From positions 1-23,773 of the forward strand of contig QKCS01000054.1 of assembly GCA_003246795.1 (NCBI GenBank): a stretch of DNA of 23,773 bases, in the 5' to 3' direction. Made by a program: the position numbers and the translations under genes. This DNA is from Alphaproteobacteria bacterium (GTDB taxonomy: Bacteria; Pseudomonadota; Alphaproteobacteria; Micropepsales; Micropepsaceae). The notes below the pieces were generated by a model. That model was not told the origin of the DNA. It made no database searches and saw only the letters and a list, made by a program, of their open reading frames with translations. This document shows, in pieces, positions 22,964-23,773 of this stretch. Numbering within the stretch: the stretch's first letter is position 1; every line of letters starts with the position of its first letter.

Positions 22964-23773
22964 ATGCTGACCGACCGGGGCGTTAAAGCCCGCAAGCGTC
23001 ATTTCGATTCCCAAGACTTCGCCGACGTCGCGCCCGCAAAGGCATTCGGCCTGCGCCGCGCACAGCGCAAGGCGGAACTTCCCGCCGAGCGCGGCGGCCT
23101 GCCGCCCAAGATCGCGCGCTTTCTGGAATCGACCGCGCTTCCTTCGCCCTGCCTCGTCGTCGACGTCGATCTGGTGGAACACTTCTACCGCGAGCTGGCG
23201 AGCGCCCTGCCCGAGGCCCAGGTCTTTTACGCCGTGAAGGCGAATCCGGCGGACGAGATCGTCGCGCGCCTGGCGAAGCGCGGCGCCTCCTTCGACACGG
23301 CGAGCCTCGGCGAAATCGACTTGGCCCTCGCCCACGGCGTCGAGCCGGAGCGCATCTCCTTCGGCAACACGATCAAGAAGCAGAAAGACATCGCCGCCGC
23401 CTTTGATCGCGGCGTGCGCCTCTTCGCCTTCGACAGCGAAGCGGAACTCGAAAAGCTCGCGGCCGCCGCGCCCGGCGCGCAGGTCTTCTGCCGCATCCTC
23501 GTCGACTGCGCCGGCGCCGAATGGCCGCTCTCGCGCAAGTTCGGCTGCGAGACGGCGATGGCCGCCGACCTGCTCGTGCGCGCGAAGAATCTGGGCCTCG
23601 TCCCTTACGGCGTTTCCTTCCACTGCGGCTCGCAGCAGACGGATCTCGCCCAGTTCGACAAGGCGATCGGCGAAGCCGCCGCCCTCTTCGCCGCCGTCGC
23701 CGCGCGCGGCGTGAAGCTCGCCATGCTCAACGTCGGCGGCGGCTTCCCGTCGCGTTATCACCGCGAAGTGCCT
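22964..23773 (+). CDS. Ornithine (or lysine/ornithine) decarboxylase, PLP fold-type III, 3' end beyond window
   Basis: First 270 codons of a group IV decarboxylase, open to the window end. It makes putrescine from ornithine (some relatives also make cadaverine from lysine), the entry to polyamines. Seen: TALPSPCLVVDVDLVEHFYREL (about 58-79), the PLP Schiff-base lysine Lys92 in VFYAVKANP, SFGNTIKKQKDI, the SFHCGSQQTD motif, and the phosphate-binding NVGGGFPSRY near the edge. AAGGG lies 8 bases before ATG 22964. The N-terminus is about 40 residues longer than in typical rhizobial enzymes, where the lysine is near residue 50. It is basic (VKARKRHFDSQDF..GLRRAQRKAEL), and there is no in-frame ATG or GTG nearer the conserved region, so the extension looks genuine. 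A structured leader precedes it. Confidence 0.92.
   Translation, partial: MLTDRGVKARKRHFDSQDFADVAPAKAFGLRRAQRKAELPAERGGLPPKIARFLESTALPSPCLVVDVDLVEHFYRELASALPEAQVFYAVKANPADEIVARLAKRGASFDTASLGEIDLALAHGVEPERISFGNTIKKQKDIAAAFDRGVRLFAFDSEAELEKLAAAAPGAQVFCRILVDCAGAEWPLSRKFGCETAMAADLLVRAKNLGLVPYGVSFHCGSQQTDLAQFDKAIGEAAALFAAVAARGVKLAMLNVGGGFPSRYHREVP

Noticed and set aside
1..23773. Mobile elements, CRISPR, tRNA or rRNA genes, defence islands
   Set aside because: I looked for spaced direct repeats, transposase or integrase motifs, tRNA T-loop patterns and rRNA-like stretches and saw none. Gene content is housekeeping throughout.

Overview
The window looks like core chromosome of a GC-rich alphaproteobacterium, most likely Hyphomicrobiales (Rhizobiales). 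The basis is gene content and order (slt/dapA/smpB; gatCAB next to ruvX; pyrB-pyrC'-plsY-dprA-topA-rnr), strong third-position GC, frequent ATGA or GTGA stop/start overlaps, and an ornithine decarboxylase behind a structured leader. This placement is from memory of synteny, not from a search. I see no insertion sequence, phage gene, CRISPR array, rRNA or tRNA.

Layout. 1-704 (minus) is a truncated serine beta-lactamase/esterase-fold hydrolase. 775-2822 (minus) is a compact dapA-smpB-sulfite-oxidase-like operon. It is divergent from a soluble lytic transglycosylase (3006-5357, plus) that ends in a poly-lysine tail. A crotonase-family gene (5367-6176, minus) converges on it. A single-repeat Sel1 protein (6270-6545, minus) has its own clear intrinsic terminator. 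Next is a gene-poor stretch of about 0.9 kb with several inverted repeats and one 36-residue lysine/alanine-rich ORF (7070-7180, minus). gatC-gatA-gatB (10729 down to 7469, minus) is divergent from ruvX. ruvX is followed by two transporters (MFS and AEC), then pyrB, a dihydroorotase-like gene and plsY, mostly overlapping or abutting. A 33-residue single-helix membrane microprotein (16348-16449, minus) converges on plsY. dprA (16534-17642) is broken by three single-base indels. topA and rnr overlap by 4 bases. A leader of about 210 bp then precedes an ornithine decarboxylase gene that runs off the right edge.

How they fit together. Lysine/DAP supply and wall turnover (dapA, slt), ribosome rescue and RNA decay (smpB, rnr; RNase R and SmpB-tmRNA cooperate in other bacteria), tRNA amidation (gatCAB), pyrimidine synthesis (pyrB plus a non-catalytic partner), phospholipid entry (plsY), DNA topology and processing (topA, ruvX, dprA) and polyamine synthesis are all housekeeping functions.

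Main points of interest: the dihydroorotase-like protein lacks its metal and catalytic residues; dprA is multiply frameshifted; a speF-type leader probably precedes the decarboxylase; two microproteins with good ribosome binding sites are easily missed; lysine-rich tails recur on unrelated proteins; the crotonase lacks one of its two catalytic glutamates; and pyrB has a possible internal, nearly leaderless promoter. I found no convincing evidence of an entirely new multi-gene system.
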